Assembly: GCA_937872165.1 (NCBI GenBank) | Contig: CALMOR010000031.1 | Location: 24,893 to 50,695, forward strand | Length of the DNA stretch: 25,803 nucleotides | Direction: 5' to 3' | From: an uncultured Burkholderiales bacterium | Lineage (GTDB): Bacteria > Pseudomonadota > Gammaproteobacteria > Burkholderiales > Burkholderiaceae_D | Shown: one piece after another, positions 1 through 7,032 of the stretch | Position numbering within the stretch: the stretch's first letter is position 1 | Layout: every line of letters starts with the position of its first letter | Position numbers and translations under genes: made by a program | The notes under the pieces: generated by a model | What the model was told of the DNA's origin: nothing | The model's input: only the letters and a program-made list of their open reading frames with translations | Databases searched by the model: none

Positions 1-611
1 TTGCCCATCAGCACGGCGACGTGGCGCGCCACCGCGGCATCGAGACCGTCGGCGTCGACGACCTCGTGGACATAGCCGATGCGCAGCGCCTCGGCCGCGT
101 CGAAGCGTTCGGCGCTCAGCAGGTAGCGGCGCGCCGCGCGTTCGCCCATCGCGCGGACCACGTAGGGACCGATGGTCGCGGGGATCAGGCCGAGGCGCGT
201 CTCCGACAGGCAGAAGCCCGCGTCGCGCGAAGCGATCGCCAGGTCGCACGCGGCGACGAGGCCGGTGCCGCCCGCGTACACGTCGCCCTGCACGCGCGCG
301 ACGACCGGCTTCGGACAGTCGTGGAGGGTCTTCAACATCCGTGCGAGCCGCATCGCGTCGGCGCGGTTCTCGGCATCCGAGTAACCGGACATGCGCTTCA
401 TCCAGTTGAGATCGGCGCCGGCGCAGAAGGCCTTGCCCGCGGCCGCCAGCACGACCACCTTGACCTGGGGATCGCGGCCGGCCGCGACGAAGGCGCGTGC
501 CAGCTCGTCGATCATCGTCTCGCTGAACGCGTTGCGGACTTCGGGCCGGTCTAGCGTGACGGTGGCGACGCGGTCGGCGACGACGACCTGGAGGGTTTCG
601 TAGGAGCTCAT
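1..611 (-). CDS. liuC: Methylglutaconyl-CoA hydratase / enoyl-CoA hydratase family (partial, 3' end outside window)
   Basis: The reverse strand from the ATG at 611 reads open to the window edge and gives the first 203 residues of a crotonase-fold protein. It shows the substrate-binding/oxyanion segment FCAGADLNWMK near residue 63 and the second oxyanion segment VYAGGTGLVAACDLAIAS near residue 111, both typical of enoyl-CoA hydratases. The product would hydrate 3-methylglutaconyl-CoA to HMG-CoA in leucine catabolism; that specific substrate is inferred from position, 52 bp downstream of the methylcrotonyl-CoA carboxylase beta gene and in the same direction. Roughly 60 residues of a usual 260-residue family member are missing because the window ends. 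The biotin-carboxylase subunit (liuD) is expected further left. The crotonase family call is firm; the exact substrate is less so. Confidence 0.88.
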   Translation of the reverse strand, partial: MSSYETLQVVVADRVATVTLDRPEVRNAFSETMIDELARAFVAAGRDPQVKVVVLAAAGKAFCAGADLNWMKRMSGYSDAENRADAMRLARMLKTLHDCPKPVVARVQGDVYAGGTGLVAACDLAIASRDAGFCLSETRLGLIPATIGPYVVRAMGERAARRYLLSAERFDAAEALRIGYVHEVVDADGLDAAVARHVAVLMG

Positions 612-663
612 CGATGCGGTGCGGGTTGGTTGACGCCCCCGTTCACGGAAGGGCGGAGGGCCG

Positions 664-2268
664 TCACATGCGGAAGAGCCCGAAGGTGGTCGGCCCGATC
701 GGCGCGTTCAGCGCGGCCGACAGCGACAGGCCGAGCACGCGCCGCGTCTGCGCCGGATCGATCACGCCGTCGTCCCACAGGCGAGCGGTCGCGTAGTACG
801 GGTGGCCCTGCTGGTCGTACTGCGCGCGGATCGGCGCCTTGAACCGCTCCTCTTCGTCGGCGGACCAGTCACCGCCCTTCGCCTCGACGCCGTCGCGACG
901 CACGGTCGCGAGCACGCTCGCGGCCTGCTCGCCTCCCATCACGCTGATGCGCGCGTTCGGCCACATCCAGAGGAAGCGCGGCGAATAGGCGCGCCCGCAC
1001 ATTCCGTAGTTGCCGGCGCCGAACGATCCCCCGATCAGCATCGTGATCTTGGGGACTTGCGCCGTGGCGACCGCGGTCACCATCTTCGCGCCGTCCTTCG
1101 CGATGCCGGCGTTCTCCACCTTGCGTCCGACCATGAAGCCGGTGATGTTCTGCAGGAACACCAGCGGCACGCCACGCTGCGCGCACAGCTCGATGAAGTG
1201 GGCGCCCTTCTGCGCGGACTCGCCGAACAGGATGCCGTTGTTGGCGACGAGGCCGACCGGCATGCCGTAGAGATGCGCGAAGCCGGTCACGAGCGTCGTC
1301 CCGTAGCGCGCCTTGAACTCGTCGAGCCGCGAGCCGTCGACGACGCGCGCGATGATCTCGCGCACGTCGTAAGGCTTCTTGGTGTCGGCCGGGATGACGC
1401 CGTAGATCTCCGACGGGTCGTAGGCCGGCTCCTCGGAAGCCGCGAACGCGACGCCGTTCGGCTTCGTGCGATTGAGGTTGCCGACGATGCGGCGCGCGAT
1501 GGCGAGCGCGTGGCGGTCGTTCTCGGCGAGATGGTCGGCGACACCCGAGACACGCGTGTGCACGTCGCCGCCGCCGAGGTCCTCGGTGGTGACGACCTCG
1601 CCGGTCGCGGCCTTCACCAGCGGCGGGCCGCCGAGGAAGATGGTGCCCTGGTCGCGCACGATGACGGTCTCGTCGCTCATCGCCGGCACATAGGCACCGC
1701 CGGCCGTGCACGAGCCCATGACGACGGCGATCTGCGGGATCGCCTTCGCGCTCATGTTGGCCTGGTTGTAGAAGATGCGGCCGAAGTGGTCGCGGTCGGG
1801 GAAGACCTCGTCCTGGCGCGGCAGGAAGGCTCCGCCCGAGTCGACCAGATAGATGCACGGCAGGCGGTTCTGTTCGGCGATCTCCTGCGCGCGCAGATGC
1901 TTCTTGACCGTCATCGGGTAGTAGGTGCCGCCCTTCACGGTCGCGTCGTTGGCGACGACCATGCATTCGACGCCGGCGACGCGACCGACGCCGGCGATGA
2001 CACCGGCCGACGGCGCATCGTCGTCGTACATCCCGAAGGCGGCGAGCTGGCCGACCTCGAGGAAGGGCGCACCGGGATCGAGCAGGCGCTCGACCCGCTC
2101 GCGCGGCAACAGCTTGCCGCGCGCCTCGTGTTTCGCACGGGCCGTCGGGCCGCCGCCCGCCGCGACCCGCGCGACCTGCGCCCGCGGGTCGTCGACGACG
2201 GTCCGCATCGCTGCCGCGTTGGCCTTGAACTCGTCGGAGCGCGGATTGAGCCTGGATTCGATCTTCAT
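664..2268 (-). CDS. liuB: 3-methylcrotonyl-CoA carboxylase, beta (carboxyltransferase) subunit
   Basis: This 534-residue protein has the two crotonase-like carboxyltransferase halves of acyl-CoA carboxylase beta subunits. Visible landmarks are the early GGTYYPMTVKKHLRAQEIAE stretch, LVDSGGAFLPRQDEVFPD in the first half, GSCTAGGAYVPAMSDE, and GSFGAGNYGMCGRAYSPRF in the second half; these are characteristic of methylcrotonyl-CoA rather than propionyl-CoA carboxylases. It transfers carboxyl from biotin to 3-methylcrotonyl-CoA in leucine breakdown, acting in the cytoplasm with a biotinylated alpha subunit not seen here. The start is the ATG at 2268: it overlaps the TGA of the upstream carbonic anhydrase by four bases (ATGA), which suggests translational coupling. 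The open frame continues upstream only as antisense-like sequence inside the anhydrase gene. Substrate call rests on motifs plus operon context. Confidence 0.95.
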   Translation of the reverse strand: MKIESRLNPRSDEFKANAAAMRTVVDDPRAQVARVAAGGGPTARAKHEARGKLLPRERVERLLDPGAPFLEVGQLAAFGMYDDDAPSAGVIAGVGRVAGVECMVVANDATVKGGTYYPMTVKKHLRAQEIAEQNRLPCIYLVDSGGAFLPRQDEVFPDRDHFGRIFYNQANMSAKAIPQIAVVMGSCTAGGAYVPAMSDETVIVRDQGTIFLGGPPLVKAATGEVVTTEDLGGGDVHTRVSGVADHLAENDRHALAIARRIVGNLNRTKPNGVAFAASEEPAYDPSEIYGVIPADTKKPYDVREIIARVVDGSRLDEFKARYGTTLVTGFAHLYGMPVGLVANNGILFGESAQKGAHFIELCAQRGVPLVFLQNITGFMVGRKVENAGIAKDGAKMVTAVATAQVPKITMLIGGSFGAGNYGMCGRAYSPRFLWMWPNARISVMGGEQAASVLATVRRDGVEAKGGDWSADEEERFKAPIRAQYDQQGHPYYATARLWDDGVIDPAQTRRVLGLSLSAALNAPIGPTTFGLFRM

Positions 2269-2951
2269 AAGCCGATGTTGGTCCGGATGAACGACTTGTC
2301 CTCGTCGCGGATGTCGGCCACCGCGGCCTCGTAGTACGGCATCCACCCCGACGCCGCGTCGACGCTCGAGCCGAGGCGTCGCAGCAGTCCGTCGCGCAGG
2401 CCGAAGACCAGCCCGTGCACCTCGATCTCCTGGCCCCGGTCCCAGGCCTGGCGGACGATGGTCGTGCGGCACACGTTGCCCACCTGCTCGACCACGTTGA
2501 GCTCGCAGAGCCGCGCGTCGCGCTCGTCGGCGCCCGCTTGCGCATCGAGGACGACACAGTGCTTCAGCGCGACGTCCTCGACATGACGCAGCCAGTTGTC
2601 GGCGAGACCGATCGAGTGGTTCGCGGCCACCGCATGCACGCCGCCGCAGCCGTAGTGGCCGACCACCATCACGTGTTCGACCCGCAGCACGTCGATCGCG
2701 AACTGCAGCACCGACAGGCAGTTGAGGTCCGAGTGGGCGACGACGTTGGCGACGTTGCGATGGACGAAGACCTCGCCCGGCGCGAGCCCGATGATCTCGT
2801 TGGCCGGCACGCGGCTGTCGCTGCAGCCGATCCACAGGTACCGCGGCGCCTGCAGCTTCGCGAGCTTCGCGAAGAACTCCGGGTCGCGGTCGATCTGCCC
2901 GGCGGACCAGGCGACGTTGTTGGCGAAGAGATCGTCCAGGGAGTCAGACAT
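2265..2951 (-). CDS. Beta-class carbonic anhydrase in the leucine-degradation operon
   Basis: The 228-residue product is a beta-carbonic anhydrase, interconverting CO2 and bicarbonate in the cytoplasm. The zinc ligands are visible: Cys43 in the CSDSR motif (with the Asp45/Arg47 dyad) and His99/Cys102 in GHYGCGG. Length matches the usual 210-230 residues. It lies 15 bp downstream of the isovaleryl-CoA dehydrogenase stop and overlaps the start of the carboxylase beta gene by four bases, so the three are almost certainly co-transcribed. The inferred job is to supply bicarbonate to the biotin-dependent carboxylase encoded next. The ribosome-binding site is weak, so translation may depend on the upstream gene. 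Family assignment is firm; the metabolic role is inference from context. Confidence 0.95.
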   Translation of the reverse strand: MSDSLDDLFANNVAWSAGQIDRDPEFFAKLAKLQAPRYLWIGCSDSRVPANEIIGLAPGEVFVHRNVANVVAHSDLNCLSVLQFAIDVLRVEHVMVVGHYGCGGVHAVAANHSIGLADNWLRHVEDVALKHCVVLDAQAGADERDARLCELNVVEQVGNVCRTTIVRQAWDRGQEIEVHGLVFGLRDGLLRRLGSSVDAASGWMPYYEAAVADIRDEDKSFIRTNIGL

Positions 2952-2966
2952 CGCGATCGACCCGTC

Positions 2967-4142
2967 TCACATCGACTCGGCGTAGAGCTCGCGGCCGATC
3001 TGCATCCGGCGGATCTCGCTCGTGCCCGCGCCGATCTCGTAGAGCTTCGCGTCGCGCCACAGGCGACCCACCGGATACTCGTTGGTGTAGCCGACGCCGC
3101 CGAGCACCTGGATCGCCTCGCCGGCCATCCAGGTCGCCTTCTCGGCCGAATACAGGATGGCGCCGGCCGCGTCCTTGCGCAGCGTGCGCGCGTGGTCGGC
3201 GCGATCGCAGGCCGCGCCGACCGTGTAGACGTAGGCGCGCGACGCCTGCCAGGTCGTGTAGAGGTCCGCGAGCTTGCCCTGCATCAGCTGGAACTCGCCG
3301 ATGCTCTGCCCGAACTGCTTGCGCTCGTGCACGTACGGCAGCACCGCGTCCATGCACGCGGCCATGATGCCGAGCGGTCCGCCCGACAGCACCGCCCGCT
3401 CGTAGTCGAGTCCCGACATCAGTACCTTGACGCCGCCGCCGACCTGTCCGAGCACGTTCTCCACCGGCACCTCGCAGTCGTCGAAGAAGATGGGCCAGGT
3501 GTTCGAGCCGCGCATGCCGAGCTTGTCGAGCTTGCTGCCGTACGACAGACCCTGCGTTCCCTTCTCGACGACGAAGGCCGTGACGCCGCGCGCGCCTCCG
3601 TCGGCGTCGGTCTTCGCGTAGACGATCATCGTGTCAGCGTCGCCGCCGTTGGTGATCCACATCTTCGAGCCGTTGAGCACGTAGCGGTCGCCCTTCAGGT
3701 CCGCCTTCAGCGTCATGCCGACGACGTCCGAGCCCGCGTTGGGCTCGCTCATCGCGAGCGCGCCGACGTGCTCGCCCGAGCAGAGCTTCGGCAGGTACTT
3801 CCGCTTCTGCTCGTCGCTGCCGTTGCGGCGCATCTGGTTGACGCACAGGTTCGAATGCGCCCCGTACGACAGGCCCACCGATGCCGACGCCCGCGACACC
3901 TCTTCCATCGCGACGATGTGGGCGAGATAGCCGAGGTCGGTGCCGCCGTACTCCTCGGGCACGGTCATGCCGTGGAGACCGAGGTCGCCGAGCTTCTTCC
4001 AGAGGTCGGCGGGGAACAGGTTGTCGCTGTCGATGGCCGCGGCGCGCGGCGCGATCTCGTTGGCCGCGAAATCCTGGATCGTGTCGCGCATCTGCGCGAT
4101 GTCGTCGCCGAGATCGAAGGCGAGAGCGGGGACTTGGGACAT
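2967..4142 (-). CDS. liuA: Isovaleryl-CoA dehydrogenase (acyl-CoA dehydrogenase family)
   Basis: The 391-residue flavoprotein oxidises isovaleryl-CoA to 3-methylcrotonyl-CoA, passing electrons to electron-transfer flavoprotein. Acyl-CoA dehydrogenase signatures are present: AMSEPNAGSDV (about residues 130-140), WITNGGDAD (162-170) and the C-terminal GAGTSEIRRMQIGRELY. The key specificity mark is the catalytic base in helix G: Glu248 in GLDYERAVLSGGPLGI, the position used by isovaleryl-CoA dehydrogenases, whereas short- and medium-chain enzymes carry the base near the C-terminus. The ATG at 4142 is preceded by GGAG seven bases upstream; the longer open frame to 4265 has no ribosome site and would run across the intergenic region. 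It is first in the operon and divergent from the TetR gene. Confidence 0.95.
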   Translation of the reverse strand: MSQVPALAFDLGDDIAQMRDTIQDFAANEIAPRAAAIDSDNLFPADLWKKLGDLGLHGMTVPEEYGGTDLGYLAHIVAMEEVSRASASVGLSYGAHSNLCVNQMRRNGSDEQKRKYLPKLCSGEHVGALAMSEPNAGSDVVGMTLKADLKGDRYVLNGSKMWITNGGDADTMIVYAKTDADGGARGVTAFVVEKGTQGLSYGSKLDKLGMRGSNTWPIFFDDCEVPVENVLGQVGGGVKVLMSGLDYERAVLSGGPLGIMAACMDAVLPYVHERKQFGQSIGEFQLMQGKLADLYTTWQASRAYVYTVGAACDRADHARTLRKDAAGAILYSAEKATWMAGEAIQVLGGVGYTNEYPVGRLWRDAKLYEIGAGTSEIRRMQIGRELYAESM

Positions 4143-4201
4143 CGGATCTCCGTGGTGTTCTGCAGGGGACGGCGTCGGGGCGGAACCGGATGATGCCAGA
4201 G

Positions 4202-4220
4202 AATTGAGCTTCGCTCGATT
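4202..4220. promoter_or_regulatory. Candidate operator 1 of the liu/TetR divergent region
   Basis: A 19-bp imperfect inverted repeat, AATTGAGCTTCGCTCGATT, with seven-base arms (6 of 7 pairs) around a five-base spacer. It lies 59 bp from the liuA start codon. It matches the second element at 4283-4301 at 14 of 19 positions, which is the main reason to regard it as a binding site. It is the likely target of the adjacent TetR-family regulator; binding has not been shown. Confidence 0.6.
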
Positions 4221-4282
4221 TAATTTCTCCGCGCGGGTATCGTCGCGCCCGTCACGGCGATGCAAGCGTCCGCGCCGCCAAC

Positions 4283-4301
4283 TATTGAGCTATCCTCAAT
4301 T
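4283..4301. promoter_or_regulatory. Candidate operator 2 of the liu/TetR divergent region
   Basis: The 19-bp element TATTGAGCTATCCTCAATT contains a perfect six-base inverted repeat (ATTGAG/CTCAAT) with a five-base spacer. It ends 21 bp before the TetR start codon, a position suited to autorepression. The centre-to-centre distance to the first element is 81 bp. The AT-rich composition stands out against the surrounding GC-rich DNA. Confidence 0.62.
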
Positions 4302-4322
4302 CTTCGCCTCGATCGGGATCGC

Positions 4323-5042
4323 ATGAACTCTCGTAGCGCGTCACCGCAGCCGGCCGCAGCACGCGTCCGACGGCGCCCGGCCGGCAGCGCCAAGTCCGCG
4401 CAACGCATCGCCGACATCGTCCGCGCGAGCCGCGAGGTGTTCTCGAACCGCGGCTACGAATCGGCGACGACGACCGAGATCGCCGAACGGCTCGGCATTT
4501 CCGAGGCGACGATCTTCACCTACTTCGCCGGCAAGCGCGACCTGTGCATGCGCGTGATCGAGGACTGGTACGACGAGATCATCGCCCGCATCGACGAGGG
4601 GATGCCGCGCAAGCAGTCGCTGCGCGCCCAGCTCGCCTACCTGGTCCGCGCACATCTGCGTCTCTTCCTCGTCCAGGGCACGGGGATGTGTGCGCTGGTC
4701 CTCTCGGAAGGCCGTGCGAAGGGGCAACCGCTCGGCGACGAGCTGGTTCCCCTCCAGCGCCGCTACACCGCGCCGTTGATGGACCTGCTCGCGCGCGGCC
4801 AGACCTCCGGCGAGCTGCGTGCCGACGTCTCGCTGCGGCTGATGCGCTCGATGATCTACGGACCGATGGAACACATCCTGTGGGAAGCCGTCGTCGCCCA
4901 CAAGCCGATCGACATCGATGCCGCGGCCGACGAACTGATCGACGTGCTGTGGCCGATGTTGCAGGCGCCGCGTGCCGAACTCGCCGCGCTGCGTCGCATG
5001 CGCTCGCAGGTGATCGCGGCCGCCGACGCCGCGGGCCGCTGA
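4323..5042 (+). CDS. TetR/AcrR-family transcriptional regulator, probable controller of the liu operon
   Basis: The 239-residue protein has a TetR-type N-terminal domain: the helix-turn-helix spans about residues 49-68 (TTTEIAERLGISEATIFTYF), followed by the common GKRDL turn and an all-helical ligand/dimerisation domain. The N-terminal 25 residues are basic and probably disordered. The ATG at 4323 was chosen because the longer frame from 4260 would include the candidate operator at 4283-4301. The gene is divergent from liuA with 180 bp between start codons. Betaproteobacteria are known to use a TetR-type regulator (LiuQ) for branched-chain amino acid catabolism, where many other proteobacteria use MerR-type LiuR; whether this protein is orthologous to LiuQ was not tested. 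The inducer would plausibly be a pathway acyl-CoA. Confidence 0.85.
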   Translation: MNSRSASPQPAAARVRRRPAGSAKSAQRIADIVRASREVFSNRGYESATTTEIAERLGISEATIFTYFAGKRDLCMRVIEDWYDEIIARIDEGMPRKQSLRAQLAYLVRAHLRLFLVQGTGMCALVLSEGRAKGQPLGDELVPLQRRYTAPLMDLLARGQTSGELRADVSLRLMRSMIYGPMEHILWEAVVAHKPIDIDAAADELIDVLWPMLQAPRAELAALRRMRSQVIAAADAAGR

Positions 5043-5080
5043 TCGGGCCGCCGATGGGATCGCCGCGAGGCCGCGTGGCG

Positions 5081-5119
5081 CCGTCGGTCGATCGCGAGGG
5101 CGAGCGCGACGATCGACGG
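5081..5119. terminator. Possible bidirectional terminator hairpin between convergent genes
   Basis: The 115-bp gap between the converging TetR and NTF2-like genes contains an imperfect inverted repeat, with CCGTCG at 5081-5086 pairing to CGACGG near 5114-5119 and further pairing inside. There is no T-tract on either side, so a rho-independent terminator is not established. The position between two stop codons is the main support. Confidence 0.3.
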
Positions 5120-5157
5120 GACGAAGCACGCGGCGATGCGCGCGCTGCCGCCGCCCA

Positions 5158-5604
5158 TCACTCCGCGGACGACGTGTGGTCGCGCGTGATCACCCATGCG
5201 CCGTCCTTCCTCTCGACGATCAACGTGAAGAGCCCGTGCGGCGGCTTGTCCTTCGGGTCGATCGCACGCAGCAGCGACCACTTGCCGAACACGTAGACGA
5301 CGGTGGGCGACAGTTCGCGCACCTCGAGCAGTTCGAAGTCGAGCTTGCCCATCGCCGCCGCGTCGGGATAGGTCTTGCGATAGCGGTCGATGGTCGCCTG
5401 CCAGCCGTAGCGGAAGCTGTCGCCGCCGGCGAAGCGGATCTCGTCGCTGTGCCAGTAGCCCTTCATGAACGCGTCGATGTCGGCGCGGTTCCAGTCGTCG
5501 CGCTGGGTCGCGATCAGCTTGCGCGCGGCGAGGGTCGCGTCGGTCTCGGCAGCGGAGGCGCAGAAGCTCGCGAGACAGACGACGATCGCGACGAGGCGCT
5601 TCAC
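5158..5604 (-). CDS. Small secreted NTF2-like (SnoaL/DUF4440-type) protein
   Basis: The 148-residue product starts with GTG at 5604, giving a clear Sec signal peptide: a basic MKR, a hydrophobic core to about residue 15, then Ala-Ser-Ala before the mature AETDATLAAR. The remainder resembles NTF2-like cone folds of the SnoaL/DUF4440 type, with the helical ARKLIATQRDDWNRADIDAF, the loop YWHSDEIRFAGG and the C-terminal strand segment DGAWVITRDHTS. Members of that fold include small enzymes and binding proteins, and no substrate can be named. The start overlaps the TGA of the preceding hydrolase by four bases (GTGA), so translation is probably coupled. It should act in the periplasm while the coupled hydrolase lacks an obvious signal. 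Confidence 0.8.
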   Translation of the reverse strand: MKRLVAIVVCLASFCASAAETDATLAARKLIATQRDDWNRADIDAFMKGYWHSDEIRFAGGDSFRYGWQATIDRYRKTYPDAAAMGKLDFELLEVRELSPTVVYVFGKWSLLRAIDPKDKPPHGLFTLIVERKDGAWVITRDHTSSAE

Positions 5605-6512
5605 CGCTCCACCTCGGCCGCGTGGGCCGCAATGGCGCCGATCACGTCGTCCCACACCGCGAGCGGAAAGGCGTGACCCATGCGTTCGAGGATCAGCAGC
5701 TTCGCGCCGGGGATGGCGGCCGCGGTCGCCATGCCGCCTTCGACCGGGACCAGCGGATCGGGCCGGCCGTGGATGACCAGCGTCGGCACCTTCACGCCGG
5801 CCAGCGCCTTCGTGCGATTGCCCGACGCGATGATCGCCGCGAGCTGGCGCGCGCTCCCCGCCGGGTGATGGCCGCGCTCCCACGCGGCCGAGCCGCGCGA
5901 CCCGTCGAGGACCTCGTCCTCGGGGAAGGATCCGGCCCGCAGCGTCGTCATCAGCCGCTTGTAGAAGACGAGGAACTCGTCCTTGCCGGTGGCCGGCTTC
6001 GCGGTCAGCAGGGCGGTCGCCTCGGGGTTCGCCGACGGCAGCTTCGCGTCGCCGGTGGTGCTCATGATCGACGTGAAGCTCAGCATGCGATCGGGATGCT
6101 CGATCGCCATCATCTGGCCGATCATGCCGCCCATCGAAGCGCCGACGACGTGCGCCTTCGCGATGCCGAGCGCGTCCAGGAGGCCGACCGCGTCGGCGGC
6201 CATGTCGCTCAGCGTGTAGGGGACCTTCGGCTTGAAGCCCATCGCGGCCTTCGCGAACAGCGCCATCGGGTTCGGAACGTCCTCGTGGTCGAGCCACGTC
6301 GACTTGCCGATGTCGCGGTTGTCGAAGCGGATGACGAAGTAGCCGTGGCCCGCGAGCTGCCGGCAGAACATCTCGTCCCATCCGAGCATCTGGGTGCCGA
6401 GGCCCATCACCAGCAGCATCGCGGGCCGCGACGGGTCGCCGAAGGTCTCGTGGCAGAGGTTGACGCCGTTGACGTGCGCGATCGAAGGAAGCGGGGGCGA
6501 AATGTCGGACAT
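5601..6512 (-). CDS. Alpha/beta hydrolase (esterase-like)
   Basis: The 303-residue protein is a classic alpha/beta hydrolase. The nucleophile elbow is GASMGG with Ser126, the acid is probably Asp252 in HGRPDPLVP and the base His280 in MGHAFP; the oxyanion region MGLGTQMLGW is near residue 36. It resembles the esterase/enol-lactonase branch, but substrate cannot be read from sequence. The ATG at 6512 is preferred over the GTG at 6548 because the conserved fold begins soon after and neither has a good ribosome site; the choice is uncertain. It sits downstream of a broken acyl-CoA ligase and overlaps the NTF2-like gene. The neighbouring WS/DGAT and P450 suggest an ester- or lipid-related substrate, which is inference. 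Confidence 0.87.
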   Translation of the reverse strand: MSDISPPLPSIAHVNGVNLCHETFGDPSRPAMLLVMGLGTQMLGWDEMFCRQLAGHGYFVIRFDNRDIGKSTWLDHEDVPNPMALFAKAAMGFKPKVPYTLSDMAADAVGLLDALGIAKAHVVGASMGGMIGQMMAIEHPDRMLSFTSIMSTTGDAKLPSANPEATALLTAKPATGKDEFLVFYKRLMTTLRAGSFPEDEVLDGSRGSAAWERGHHPAGSARQLAAIIASGNRTKALAGVKVPTLVIHGRPDPLVPVEGGMATAAAIPGAKLLILERMGHAFPLAVWDDVIGAIAAHAAEVER

Positions 6513-6586
6513 GGGCAGGGTCGTGGTCGGGTTTGCGTCGACCCGCACGATAACGCGTGAAACCTTTCGGGTGGGGCGCCGCGTCG

Positions 6587-7001
6587 TCAGGCGGGCCTCG
6601 TCTTCATCGCCTCGTCGCGCGGCTCGCGTCGCAGGATCTTGCCGGTTGATGCTCGAACTCGCGCGGCGTGTAGAGCGGATAGACGTTGACCGCGACGAGG
6701 CCCGCGCGCAGCACCGCGGCCACGACCCCCGGGTAGCTGAGCAGGTCGGACATCATGATCGCGACGCGGTCGCCCTTCTCGAGACCGATGCCCTGCAACC
6801 ACGCGGCGAACGCGCCCCGGCCTCCGGTCCCATTCGCCGTATGCGAGCGTGCGGCCCATGCACACGTAGGCCGGCCGGGCCGCGTACTTCGCGAAACTCT
6901 CGTCGAAGAGATCGACGATCGACCCGTAGCGCGTGATGTCGAGCTCGGCCTCGACGCCCGGCGGGTACCGCGCGATCCATGGACGGCGTGTCGCTCGTCA
7001 T
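6587..7001 (-). pseudogene. Remnant of a long-chain fatty-acid-CoA ligase (fadD-like), internally deleted and frameshifted
   Basis: Three reading frames together give FadD-like pieces. One frame, from about 6980, gives the N-terminal pattern WIARYPPGVEAELD, followed by RYGSIVDLFDESFAKYA and the strand CMGRTLAYGEWDR. A second frame continues from about 6840 with GLEKGDRVAIMM and VNVYPLYTPREFEHQ, which corresponds to roughly residue 120 of a normal enzyme of about 560. It then jumps directly, in a third frame, to TGKILRREPRDEAMK, the extreme C-terminus, ending at the TGA at 6587. So the adenylation core of about 400 residues, including the AMP-binding motif, is deleted and at least two frameshifts are present, including one next to the start. 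The gene cannot make a working ligase. It lies between the P450 and the hydrolase in the same direction. Confidence 0.87.
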
Positions 7002-7032
7002 CGCCTCGCTTCCGTCGAGCGCTCGCGTCGGC

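Noticed and set aside
664..2835. Possible fusion of carbonic anhydrase region with carboxylase beta subunit
   Set aside because: The upstream part is out of frame with the anhydrase and composed of Arg/Gly-rich shadow sequence; the ATG at 2268 gives a normal-length protein.
802..4193. Long plus-strand frames opposite the liu genes (802-2334 and 2415-4193)
   Set aside because: Each is the complement of a gene with clear family motifs and has shadow-like composition.
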